Assembly: GCA_964577175.1 (NCBI GenBank)
Contig: CAZNYC010000171.1
Span: 1-7,283, forward strand
Source of the DNA: BS750m-G62 sp964577175
Lineage (GTDB): Bacteria; Planctomycetota; Phycisphaerae; FEN-1346
Direction: 5' to 3'
DNA: 7,283 bases
Of the stretch, positions 1 to 5,708 are shown one piece after another. Below the pieces are notes generated by a model. The model saw nothing but the letters and a program-made list of their open reading frames with translations. It made no database searches and was not told where the DNA came from. The number at the start of each line of letters is the position of its first letter. Position 1 is the stretch's first letter. A program made the position numbers and the translations under genes.

Positions 1-38
1 GCCGGCGCCGTGCGCGTCCGAATTTCGGGAGCCGCCAT
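1..38 (-). CDS. Possible 5' end of a further minus-strand gene, cut by the window edge
   Basis: An ATG at 38-36 on the minus strand opens a frame that stays open to the window edge (M-A-A-P-E-I-R-T-R-T-A-P). It begins 23 bp after the stop of the beta-helix gene, which is a plausible distance for the next gene in a minus-strand run. Only twelve codons are visible and there is no convincing Shine-Dalgarno sequence in front of the ATG, so this could equally be non-coding sequence. No function can be proposed. Confidence 0.2.
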   Translation of the reverse strand, partial: MAAPEIRTRTAP

Positions 39-61
39 GGTGGAATGAGGGACGCTGGAAG

Positions 62-1705
62 TCAGAAGAGCGTGGTGGCGCCGGCCGCGTCGAACTCGAA
101 CTCGGCCGTCGCCCCGGCGGGCAGGGGGCGCGAGAACTCCACGACGAACGCCTCGGCGGTGCGGTCCGTCTCGGGCGCGGCCCAGAGGACGGGGACGCCG
201 GCCGCATCCACCAGCCCCGCCAGCGAGACCGGCGTCAGGGCCAGGTGCGCGGGCGGTTCGCTCAGCGGGTTCTCGACCGTGAAGCGCGTCGTCCGGCCGT
301 CGCCTTCCAGCGAGAGCCGGCCCCGGTGCCGGTTCGTCCAGTGGAAAGATTTCGGCGCCGGCTGGACGTCGATCTGCACCGGCCCGTTCCACGGTCCCTT
401 GCCGTTCTTGCGGAACTGGGCGCCGTAGATGCGTGCCGGTCGGCCGCCGCCGGCGTTGTGGTAGCCGTACCCCTTGTTGCTCTTGAACTTGAGGCCGAAC
501 CAGGCGTTGGCGGCATCGTAAAGTTGGTGGATGCCGTCGCCGTCGTTGCCGCTGAACTGGCAGTCAATGAACAGGGGCAGGACCGAGCGGTTGGGCCCGA
601 TGTCGGCCTGCAGAAAGCCGTGGCCGCCGTTCTTCCAGTCGTTGGCTCCGAGGAACGCGCAGCCGACGAACTTCCCGCTCTTGGTGCCCCACAGGACGTT
701 GGGGTCGCACTTCTCGAAGACGCAATCGTAGGCCTCGGTGTCGGCGTTGTTGCGGGTCAGCAGGCCGGGGGCGTGGACGTGCAGATTCGTCGTGATGACG
801 CATCCGCGCATGAACAGCGTGCCCTCGTTGATGATGGCGGGGTAGTCCTCGTGCTTGCAGGCGGCGCCGACGCGGCCGTCGGTCTGGTAGATGTGCAGTT
901 TCCCGCCGTTGCCCACGTGGATGGGCGTCGCCGTGCCCCGGTTGCCCTGCTTGACGAACACCGACCCGATGATGGTGGATCGGAAGAAGGTCACGTCCTT
1001 CAGCACGTGCCCCGCCACGCTCAGGCCGCAGGTGCCGTGCTCGTGTTTGCCGCACTCGGTGATGTACAGCCGCCGCAGGTGACCGGACTGCGTGCCGCGC
1101 GCGTAGACGCCGTGTCCGCGGCACTGGCTGACGGCGACGGACTCGACCTGCGGGTTGCCCGTCACGCCCATGAAGACGCCGTGGACGAACCGGTCGGCGC
1201 CCCAGACGGCCACGTTCGAAAGGTACCCGCGGTGCGACTCGGGCAGGTCGTCGTCGAACTTGTGGGCGAAGTGGACGATGTCCTGCCCTTCGGGAATGAA
1301 TTTGCCGGAGAGAATGGAGTGGTACCCGCCTTGGTTCCGCACGTCGACGGGCAGGCAGCCGCGGACCCACACGCCGCGGCCCATCATGATGGGCCGCTTC
1401 GGCTCGTAGACCTTGGGCCTCAGTTGGACGACGCCACCGATGGGCGGGTCGGCCTGGGCGTCCTTGACGGCGAGGGTGTCGATGGCCCGCTGAAGTTCCT
1501 CGGCGTTGTCGACGACGACCACGCGGTCGGTGCCGGGCGTGGGGCGGGTCGTGTAGAGCGGGCCGACCTCGGCCGCACGCGCGGCGTCTTCCGCGCGGGC
1601 CTCGGCACCGGCAAGCAGGGGCGCCCCGGCGGCCCCGAGTCCTCCGAGCGCAAATGCCTTGAGGGCGGCGCGGCGGTGTGTCCGGCGGCGGGTGGGCTCG
1701 GTCAT
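62..1705 (-). CDS. Tat-exported right-handed beta-helix protein
   Basis: This gene encodes 547 residues. The ATG at 1705 is chosen over an in-frame ATG eleven codons upstream because an AGGAG (1718-1714) lies 8 nt before it and because it puts a Tat-type signal at the N terminus. That signal has an arginine-rich n-region with a twin arginine (R11-R12, then A-A-L-K-A-F), a hydrophobic Ala/Gly/Leu stretch (about 19-34) and an A-R-A cleavage site at 36-38. Residues about 85-445 look like a parallel beta-helix: a VVQLRPKVY-type first strand (92-100), then short repeated units with stacked Gly, Asn, Val and Cys (GCVITTN, YDCVFEKC, FVGCAF, FIDCQF). Residues about 465-541 form a separate beta-rich C-terminal region beginning GDGRTTRFTVENPL, like small domains that follow beta-helices in other secreted or tail proteins. 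Known relatives of this fold are polysaccharide lyases, hydrolases or binding proteins; I see no diagnostic catalytic set. A C-x2-H-x-H-x2-C cluster at 218-226 could bind metal. The gene appears monocistronic. Confidence 0.85.
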   Translation of the reverse strand: MTEPTRRRTHRRAALKAFALGGLGAAGAPLLAGAEARAEDAARAAEVGPLYTTRPTPGTDRVVVVDNAEELQRAIDTLAVKDAQADPPIGGVVQLRPKVYEPKRPIMMGRGVWVRGCLPVDVRNQGGYHSILSGKFIPEGQDIVHFAHKFDDDLPESHRGYLSNVAVWGADRFVHGVFMGVTGNPQVESVAVSQCRGHGVYARGTQSGHLRRLYITECGKHEHGTCGLSVAGHVLKDVTFFRSTIIGSVFVKQGNRGTATPIHVGNGGKLHIYQTDGRVGAACKHEDYPAIINEGTLFMRGCVITTNLHVHAPGLLTRNNADTEAYDCVFEKCDPNVLWGTKSGKFVGCAFLGANDWKNGGHGFLQADIGPNRSVLPLFIDCQFSGNDGDGIHQLYDAANAWFGLKFKSNKGYGYHNAGGGRPARIYGAQFRKNGKGPWNGPVQIDVQPAPKSFHWTNRHRGRLSLEGDGRTTRFTVENPLSEPPAHLALTPVSLAGLVDAAGVPVLWAAPETDRTAEAFVVEFSRPLPAGATAEFEFDAAGATTLF

Positions 1706-1757
1706 GGTCTCGTCTCCTGGGGCAAAAGAGCGCGTCACGGATCGGATTTGACTCTCC

Positions 1758-1766
1758 TGTTATAAC
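1758..1766 (+). promoter_or_regulatory. Possible extended -10 promoter on the plus strand
   Basis: The plus strand reads TGTTATAAC, a TGn followed by a five-of-six -10 hexamer. This is the extended -10 pattern, which can work without a good -35. None is present here: a TTGACT at 1748-1753 is too close. The start would be near 1773, just before the structured stretch described in the next entry. The motif shares its palindromic core with the -10 of the beta-helix gene on the other strand, so its plus-strand use is uncertain. Confidence 0.25.
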
Positions 1767-1786
1767 GTGGCAACTTGTTGCGGCAA
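1759..1786 (-). promoter_or_regulatory. Candidate sigma70-like promoter of the beta-helix gene
   Basis: On the minus strand TTGCCG (1786-1781) and TATAAC (1764-1759) are separated by 16 bp. The -10 hexamer matches five of six consensus bases and the -35 four of six. The predicted start near 1752 gives a leader of about 47 nt that contains the AGGAG site. The -10 lies in the palindrome GTTATAAC. Confidence 0.45.
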
Positions 1787-2255
1787 ACCAGAACTTCCGC
1801 TGGGCAGGCCGGGGAAAGCCCGAAACGTGTTCATCCCGCGGCTGGTCCGCGAGGTCTGGTCGTGGGACAATGCAGGAACGTGCCCCCGCTACCCCGCTTT
1901 TCATCACAGGCTCCGGAGCGCGGGAGGTGATCTCTACCAGCAGGTGTTCCGGGGCCTGTGTTATTGCCTCGCCCCGACTCCGCAAACGGCTCCTTCGCTG
2001 GGATCATACCCGGTGGATTCCTCCCCAAGACCCTGTGTTCACAAGCCGCACGCAAACCGCGGAAAACGTGCCGACGGATTCGTCCTCTCCTGTCCGATGG
2101 GGAAACACTTTGGCACCCTCGGCTTGCCCACTCCAGTCCCCGCCTGCGAGGGCATTCGGGCAGTGCGGTGGGGGTGGGGTACCAGGGGAGGGATACTGCC
2201 GGGGCCTGGGCGATGTAAGTCACCGCCGCGTACGCTCTGACCGCTTCGTCAGGTC
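1773..2255 (+). ncRNA. Candidate structured RNA in a 565-bp gene-free region
   Basis: No convincing gene lies between 1706 and 2270; the open frames there are overlapping, of odd composition and resemble no family I know. The stretch has several stems. Stem I pairs 1905-1921 with 1944-1960 (17 bp, three G-U). Stem II pairs 1994-2002 with 2009-2017 (9 bp, three G-U, loop AUCAUA). Stem III pairs 2159-2165 with 2194-2200 (7 bp, one G-U) around a G-rich core. Stem IV pairs 2236-2241 with 2248-2253 (6 bp, one G-U). Smaller hairpins sit at 1770-1781 (CUUG loop), 1810-1822 and 1837-1851. Every wobble is G-U only if the plus strand is transcribed; on the minus strand these become A-C mismatches. I checked by eye for signatures of RNase P RNA, tmRNA, SRP RNA and common riboswitches and found none. 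There is no U-rich terminator. The ends given are estimates. Confidence 0.3.
1905..1960 (+). repeat. 17-bp inverted repeat (stem I)
   Basis: The arms are 1905-1921 and 1944-1960. Thirteen outer pairs (CACAGGCTCCGGA with TCCGGGGCCTGTG) include one T-G; four inner pairs continue without a gap as G-U, C-G, G-U, C-G. The 22-nt loop can form a further small hairpin (GGAG with CUCU around GUGAU). No T-run follows on either strand, so an intrinsic terminator is unlikely. Confidence 0.7.
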
Positions 2256-2270
2256 GGCTCCCATTCCGCG

Positions 2271-3677
2271 TCACGGTGAGTAGTAGTTGTGGCACTGTTT
2301 GAGGCGCCGGTAGTTGCGGTCGGTCCAGAGGCGCGGATGGTCCGGCGAGGCGTTGGGCGCCGCGTTCTCGTACACGTGCAGTTCGTTGCCGGCGAGCACG
2401 AGGATCTCCTCGCGCCAGTCGCCGGTCACGTCGGCGACGTAGAGCCTGTCGGCCTTCTCCTTAAGCCGCAGGACGAACTTGCCCGTGAGCGGCTCGAACA
2501 GGCACACGTCGCCGCTCGTGTGACGTTCCTTGGCGCAGGCAAGTTGCTGCGGGCGGCCGGTCCAGTCGATCGTATGGATGACCTCGACGCCGCTCGTCGT
2601 CCAACCCTCCGGGGCAACGTCGTCCATCGCATAGTCGAAGACCATGCGGCCGGCGGCGTCGAAGACGAACGGCTTCTGGTGCTCGTTGTAGCGCGAGCGG
2701 CACCAGATGAAGACGTCGGCGGAGCCCTCCTTGAACCGGCCGACGGCGGCGTTCTGCGGTTCCTGCTTCCGGAAGTGCTCCCGCCAGATCGGGCCGCCCA
2801 CGCCGACAACCTGGACGTGGTTCGACCCTTCCTCGAGCAGGACGATCTCCAGGCCCGGCCGGTCGGGGCGGACGTCGGCCACGAACACGCTGTCCATGTG
2901 CCCGCGGAATTCCGCCGCACGGGCAAGCAGGTCGCCGTCGGGCGAAAGGATGGTTGCGCCGAGGACCTCGTCGCGGCCGTCGCCGTCGAGATCGGCCAGA
3001 CGGGCGGCGTTGTGGGCGCACGAGACGAACCGATCGGTGGTCCAGAGGTGCCCGCGGCCCGCCAGCAGCGCGGCCACGGTGTACGCCGCCAGGTAGCGGC
3101 CCGTGCGGTATCCCTCCGCGTGGGTAGCCTGAAGGAGAAGGTCGCGGTCGCCGCCGGTGCCGCGGAAATCGGCGATCATGGCCACCTCCCACCGGGCCGC
3201 GCCGCGGGGCGCGGGCGGCCGGGCCGTGGCCTTTTCGCGCCCGACGGCGCCTTCGGCGACGTGCAACACCCCGTCCCGGGTCAGGTAGACGACCTCGCAC
3301 GTGCCGTCGCCGTCCACATCGCCCGCCGCCACGCCCGGACCGTGGTGCCCCGGCAGACCCTGGCTCTCGCTCTGGCCCCCGACGCTGATGTCCGTGGCCT
3401 TGGTCCAGAGCCTGCGGCCGTCGGTCGTGCAGACCGTGAGATGGCCCCTCACGGTCACCAGAACGTCCATGCGTCCGTCGTCATCGGCGTCGGCCACGAT
3501 CATGCCGCCGGCCGAGTCGTCGTCGCCTTTCGGGCGGGGGATGTCGAGGCGGATGACGGTGTGCTTGACGCCGGCCGGACCGCCATGGGCGGCACGGAGC
3601 CGTGCTCCGCTTCCCGCGCCGGCGTTTGTTGCCACGACCACGGCCGCCGCCATGCACCAGATGGAAACAGGCTTCAT
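2271..3677 (-). CDS. Secreted VCBS/FG-GAP-type beta-propeller protein
   Basis: This gene encodes 468 residues from the ATG at 3677, which has GGAAG a few bases upstream and places a signal peptide at the N terminus (Lys2, then hydrophobic residues about 9-17, A-G-A-G-rich cleavage region about 19-25). An ATG 32 codons upstream is in frame but would bury the signal. The body carries repeated acidic calcium-loop motifs of the D-x-D-x-D-G type: DADDDGRMDV (63-72), DVDGDGTCEV (120-129), DFRGTGGDRDL (170-180), DLDGDGRDEV (229-238), DVRPDRPGLEI (268-278) and DVTGDWREEI (416-425), with weaker copies near 313 and 370. Spacing of about 40-60 residues suits a propeller of seven or eight blades. The end, LWTDRNYRRLKQCHNYYSP, recalls the C-terminal D-R-x-Y-R...N-Y motif of family 11 rhamnogalacturonan lyases, which are eight-bladed calcium-binding propellers, but the lyase N-terminal domain is missing. 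A carbohydrate-binding or degrading role is inference. It probably acts outside the cytoplasm. Confidence 0.85.
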   Translation of the reverse strand: MKPVSIWCMAAAVVVATNAGAGSGARLRAAHGGPAGVKHTVIRLDIPRPKGDDDSAGGMIVADADDDGRMDVLVTVRGHLTVCTTDGRRLWTKATDISVGGQSESQGLPGHHGPGVAAGDVDGDGTCEVVYLTRDGVLHVAEGAVGREKATARPPAPRGAARWEVAMIADFRGTGGDRDLLLQATHAEGYRTGRYLAAYTVAALLAGRGHLWTTDRFVSCAHNAARLADLDGDGRDEVLGATILSPDGDLLARAAEFRGHMDSVFVADVRPDRPGLEIVLLEEGSNHVQVVGVGGPIWREHFRKQEPQNAAVGRFKEGSADVFIWCRSRYNEHQKPFVFDAAGRMVFDYAMDDVAPEGWTTSGVEVIHTIDWTGRPQQLACAKERHTSGDVCLFEPLTGKFVLRLKEKADRLYVADVTGDWREEILVLAGNELHVYENAAPNASPDHPRLWTDRNYRRLKQCHNYYSP

Positions 3678-3739
3678 CGCTTCCGTCCATTTTGTACAGG
3701 GCAGATTCGGAATACGTCCAGCCTCCTCCCGCACCCTCC

Positions 3740-3767
3740 ACTCTATCGGGTCACCTCTTACGTGCAA
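3740..3767 (-). promoter_or_regulatory. Weak candidate promoter of the beta-propeller gene
   Basis: On the minus strand TTGCAC (3767-3762) and TAGAGT (3745-3740) are 16 bp apart. Both boxes match the sigma70 consensus only partly (three and four of six), and the leader would be about 55 nt. It is the best pair I found upstream of the propeller gene, but not a strong one. Confidence 0.25.
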
Positions 3768-3817
3768 CAGCATTCTAGGGGCGCGGTGTCGTGGAGTAGT
3801 ACTACAACGCTAACTCG

Positions 3818-3847
3818 TGCGCGGCGGGTCTCCGCACCCGCCGCGCA
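3818..3847. repeat. Hairpin A, 12-bp perfect palindrome
   Basis: The arms are 3818-3829 and 3836-3847, all twelve pairs Watson-Crick and mostly G-C, with a six-base loop CTCCGC. Such a stem could extrude as a cruciform in DNA or block exonucleases in RNA. No T-run follows on either strand. Confidence 0.85.
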
Positions 3848-3868
3848 ACCCTGAAAAGGGCGTTTCGA

Positions 3869-3896
3869 GCGCGGTGGGTACGGAGACCTACCGCGC
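3869..3896. repeat. Hairpin B, inverted near-copy of hairpin A
   Basis: The arms are 3869-3879 and 3886-3896: eleven pairs, ten Watson-Crick and one G-T (3876 with 3889), around the loop ACGGAG. The 28-bp unit equals the reverse complement of 3819-3846 at 25 of 28 positions. Two of the three changes fall at symmetrical C-to-T sites in the arms; one arm change (G-C to A-T at position 3875/3890) leaves its pair intact. An outer GGCGTTT/AAACGCC pairing (3859-3865 with 3898-3904) can lengthen this stem as an alternative to the GAAA hairpin. Confidence 0.85.
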
Positions 3897-4020
3897 AAAA
3901 CGCCGACTTAGCGTTGTCGTGGTAGGCCGGGATGATTACGGGGGAACGGCTGTGACGGAAATCATTACAGTTCTACTTTGCGTTGACATAAACCCGATAG
4001 GGAAGGGTGGTCAAGGCAAA

Positions 4021-4773
4021 TCATCGCTCTGACTTGCCGTGCGTTGGCAAGTGGTGCCGGAGGTCCGCCAGGTGACGGATCGTCACGTCCGCCGCCGGGT
4101 CGGGCGGGTCGCAATGATGGCGGTCCACCCACACGGATCCCAGCCCGGCCGCGTGCGCCCCGCCGATGTCGGCCTCCGGCTCGTCGCCGATGAAGACGGC
4201 CCGCCCGGCCGGCACGTCGAGGGCCTTCAGCGCCGCGCGGAAGATCCGCGGGTCCGGTTTCCGGAAGCCGACGTCGCTCGAGAAACACGTCACCTCGAAA
4301 AACCGGGCCAGGCCGAAGCGTTCGAGTTGCCCCCTCCAGAGGTAATCGGGCGAGCCCCACGGCGTGTTGGAGACGAGGCCCAGGCGGTATCCGCGGGCCC
4401 GCAGGACGGCCAGCGTCTCCCTCGCGCCGGGCACGAGGTGACCCTCGGCGACGATCGGCCGGGCGCACATCTCGCCGAGGGTGGGAAGCGTCAGGCCGCT
4501 CACGCTGCGGACGACGCGGCGCAGGGCCATCGTGATGCGGTACGGAAGGGCGCCCGCCGGATCCGACGGCCGGCGGGACGGGGCGTGGGCGGCGTCCGGC
4601 ACCGTGGCGGCCGGCGGCAGGGACGACTCGTTGCCCAGCACGAGGCCGCTGAAGACCCCCTGCATGCACCGGCCGGCCATCACGGGCCAACTCGGCAGCG
4701 GGTAGTCGATCAGCGTGCCGCCCATGTCGAACAGGACGGCCTGGGCGCGTGCGAACACGAAGGGGGCCCCCAC
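4021..4773 (-). CDS. HAD-superfamily hydrolase
   Basis: The 250-residue product has the HAD motifs in order. Motif I is FDMGGTLID with the nucleophile Asp16; motif II is the Ser135 of LGLVSNTPWG; motif III is Lys172 in GFRKPDPRIF; motif IV is IGDEPEADIGGA with Asp197 and Asp202. The helical cap between motifs I and II (about 25-115) and the KPDP...GD arrangement suit subclass IA, a cytosolic Rossmann-fold group of small-molecule phosphatases and relatives. The second Asp of the usual D-x-D is Gly18, so the usual acid/base residue is absent. Homologues with FDxGGTL are common, so this is a subfamily feature rather than clear decay, but the substrate cannot be guessed. The GTG start at 4773 follows the stop of the DUF1571 gene by 3 bp and lacks a clear Shine-Dalgarno, which suggests translational coupling; GTG at 4758 behind a G-run is an alternative. 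Length is normal to slightly long for the subclass. Confidence 0.85.
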   Translation of the reverse strand: MGAPFVFARAQAVLFDMGGTLIDYPLPSWPVMAGRCMQGVFSGLVLGNESSLPPAATVPDAAHAPSRRPSDPAGALPYRITMALRRVVRSVSGLTLPTLGEMCARPIVAEGHLVPGARETLAVLRARGYRLGLVSNTPWGSPDYLWRGQLERFGLARFFEVTCFSSDVGFRKPDPRIFRAALKALDVPAGRAVFIGDEPEADIGGAHAAGLGSVWVDRHHCDPPDPAADVTIRHLADLRHHLPTHGKSER

Positions 4774-4776
4774 GGG

Positions 4777-5682
4777 TCAGAAAAGGCGATAGCCGTAAGC
4801 CGGGTTGTCGGTGTCGAAGTCCCGGTCCGTCAGGCCGGGTGCGAAATTGATGTTCGTGTAGAAGTAATGGCTGATGAGTTCGCCGTCCCAGTCGTAGGCG
4901 TCCGTGCGGACGCAGGCGAGGGTCTCGACGTCGATGAACATGACAAGCGTTTCGCAGGGGTACCCCTTGCCGGGCGGCAGGAGCCGCTTGAGGACGTACG
5001 CCGGCCGGCCGGCCTCCGTCCGCACGCCCTCGTACGTGAGCGTCAGGTCGCCCCGCTCGTGGGTCTCCTCGCACTGCTTCGTGACGAGGTCGACCATGTT
5101 GACGATGCCGGCCATCGTGAGCGGCCGGCGGCTGTGTTTGCGGGCGGTCTTGCCTTCCGGGTCCAGCCCCACGTGGCGGAAGATGACCCCCAGGAACCCC
5201 GACGGGTGAACCTGGACCTTCCCCTTGTACTTGCCCTTGACGTAAAGGGCCTCCTGGCCCTCGGAGACGTCGCCGATCCACTTCAGGTACACGCTGAACG
5301 GGTCGGCGCGGAACTTCATGCGCATCTGTTCCGGCCGCTGGAGTTCGCCGTCCACGCGCTCCAGTTTCTGGAAGTGGCAGGTATAGTCGCGGATGCGTTT
5401 GCGGCACCAGTCGCGGACGTGTTGGAGAAAGGCGAGGGGGTCCTTGCGGATTTCCGGTTCCAACGCCTCGCGGGATTTCGGGTAGTCGACCGGGCCGGCC
5501 TCCGACTTCGAGTCGGACGCCGCCGGCTCGGCGGCCCGGGTCGACCCGCCGGCCGCGAGAACGCAAAGGACCAGCGCCGTCAGCGCCGCCACACGCCGCC
5601 ACGCCGTCGCACGGCATCCGGGTCGGCGGACCGGGACGCGCCGGCGGGCGGGGGGGGCGAGCGGTTCCAGGGGTCGGCGCAT
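4777..5682 (-). CDS. DUF1571 family secreted protein
   Basis: The 301-residue product has a long basic n-region (nine Arg in the first 30 residues), a hydrophobic core at about 31-45 (VAALTALVLCVLAAG) and a probable cleavage site near T-R-A/A-E (50-51), so it is likely exported. The mature part matches my memory of DUF1571, a planctomycete-enriched family of unknown function. Its signature is the block around 98-160: RDYTCHFQKLERVDG, then MRMKFRADPFSVYLKW, then EALYVKGKYKGKVQVHPSG. A second conserved part follows (about 186-220, with the LTMAGIVNMVDLV helix and LTLTYEGV) and the end at 245-300 (VMFIDVETLACVRTDAYDWDGELISHYFYTNINF). The alternating strands and surface-exposed beta-sheet character recall LolA-like lipid-carrier folds; that is inference only. 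The ATG at 5682 has a poor ribosome site; it lies 26 bp after the methyltransferase stop, and the HAD gene starts 3 bp after its own stop. Confidence 0.85.
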   Translation of the reverse strand: MRRPLEPLAPPARRRVPVRRPGCRATAWRRVAALTALVLCVLAAGGSTRAAEPAASDSKSEAGPVDYPKSREALEPEIRKDPLAFLQHVRDWCRKRIRDYTCHFQKLERVDGELQRPEQMRMKFRADPFSVYLKWIGDVSEGQEALYVKGKYKGKVQVHPSGFLGVIFRHVGLDPEGKTARKHSRRPLTMAGIVNMVDLVTKQCEETHERGDLTLTYEGVRTEAGRPAYVLKRLLPPGKGYPCETLVMFIDVETLACVRTDAYDWDGELISHYFYTNINFAPGLTDRDFDTDNPAYGYRLF

Positions 5683-5708
5683 CGGCTGGTCTCGAGGAAA
5701 GCGGTCGG

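Larger units (their letters stand above)
3797..3924. repeat. Palindromic MITE/REP-like element with terminal inverted repeats
   Basis: Terminal inverted repeats ACAACGCTAA (3804-3813) and TTAGCGTTGT (3908-3917) match perfectly over 10 bp. They reach 14 bp with one mismatch inward (to 3817 and from 3904) and continue imperfectly outward to about 3797 and 3924. Between them lie three hairpins: A (3818-3847), a small CCCT-GAAA-AGGG hairpin (3849-3860) and B (3869-3896). Folded as one unit it makes a closed stem with three branches. There is no open reading frame, and the element fills most of the gap between the HAD hydrolase stop and the propeller gene. An 8-bp direct repeat TGTCGTGG at 3787-3794 and 3915-3922 sits near the ends but overlaps the right inverted repeat, so it is not a clean target duplication. 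This architecture is that of a small non-autonomous element or paired REP unit; whether other copies exist cannot be seen here. Confidence 0.7.

Noticed and set aside
245..1765. A 506-codon open frame on the plus strand
   Set aside because: It is antisense to the beta-helix gene, with low-complexity Val/Ala/Asp composition and no motif.
1678..2295. Overlapping open frames of about 86-201 codons on both strands in the gene-free region
   Set aside because: Three or more frames are open at once, none has a good ribosome site, and the translations are rich in Cys, Trp, Pro and Arg without family resemblance. They are chance frames in GC-rich non-coding sequence.
2289..3854. A 521-codon open frame on the plus strand
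   Set aside because: It is the antisense shadow of the propeller gene, caused by high third-position GC, and has no domain, start context or signal of its own.
3932..3965. Inverted repeat ATGATT/AATCAT as a terminator of the HAD cluster
   Set aside because: The arms are 6 bp of weak pairs with a 22-nt spacer, and no T-run follows on the minus strand.
3983..3988. Perfect TTGACA on the plus strand
   Set aside because: No -10-like hexamer lies 15-19 bp downstream, and the next plus-strand gene is more than 2.5 kb away.
3992..4009. ACCC/GGGT stem followed by TTATGT on the minus strand, just after the HAD stop
   Set aside because: Only four pairs and a mixed tail; too weak to call a terminator.
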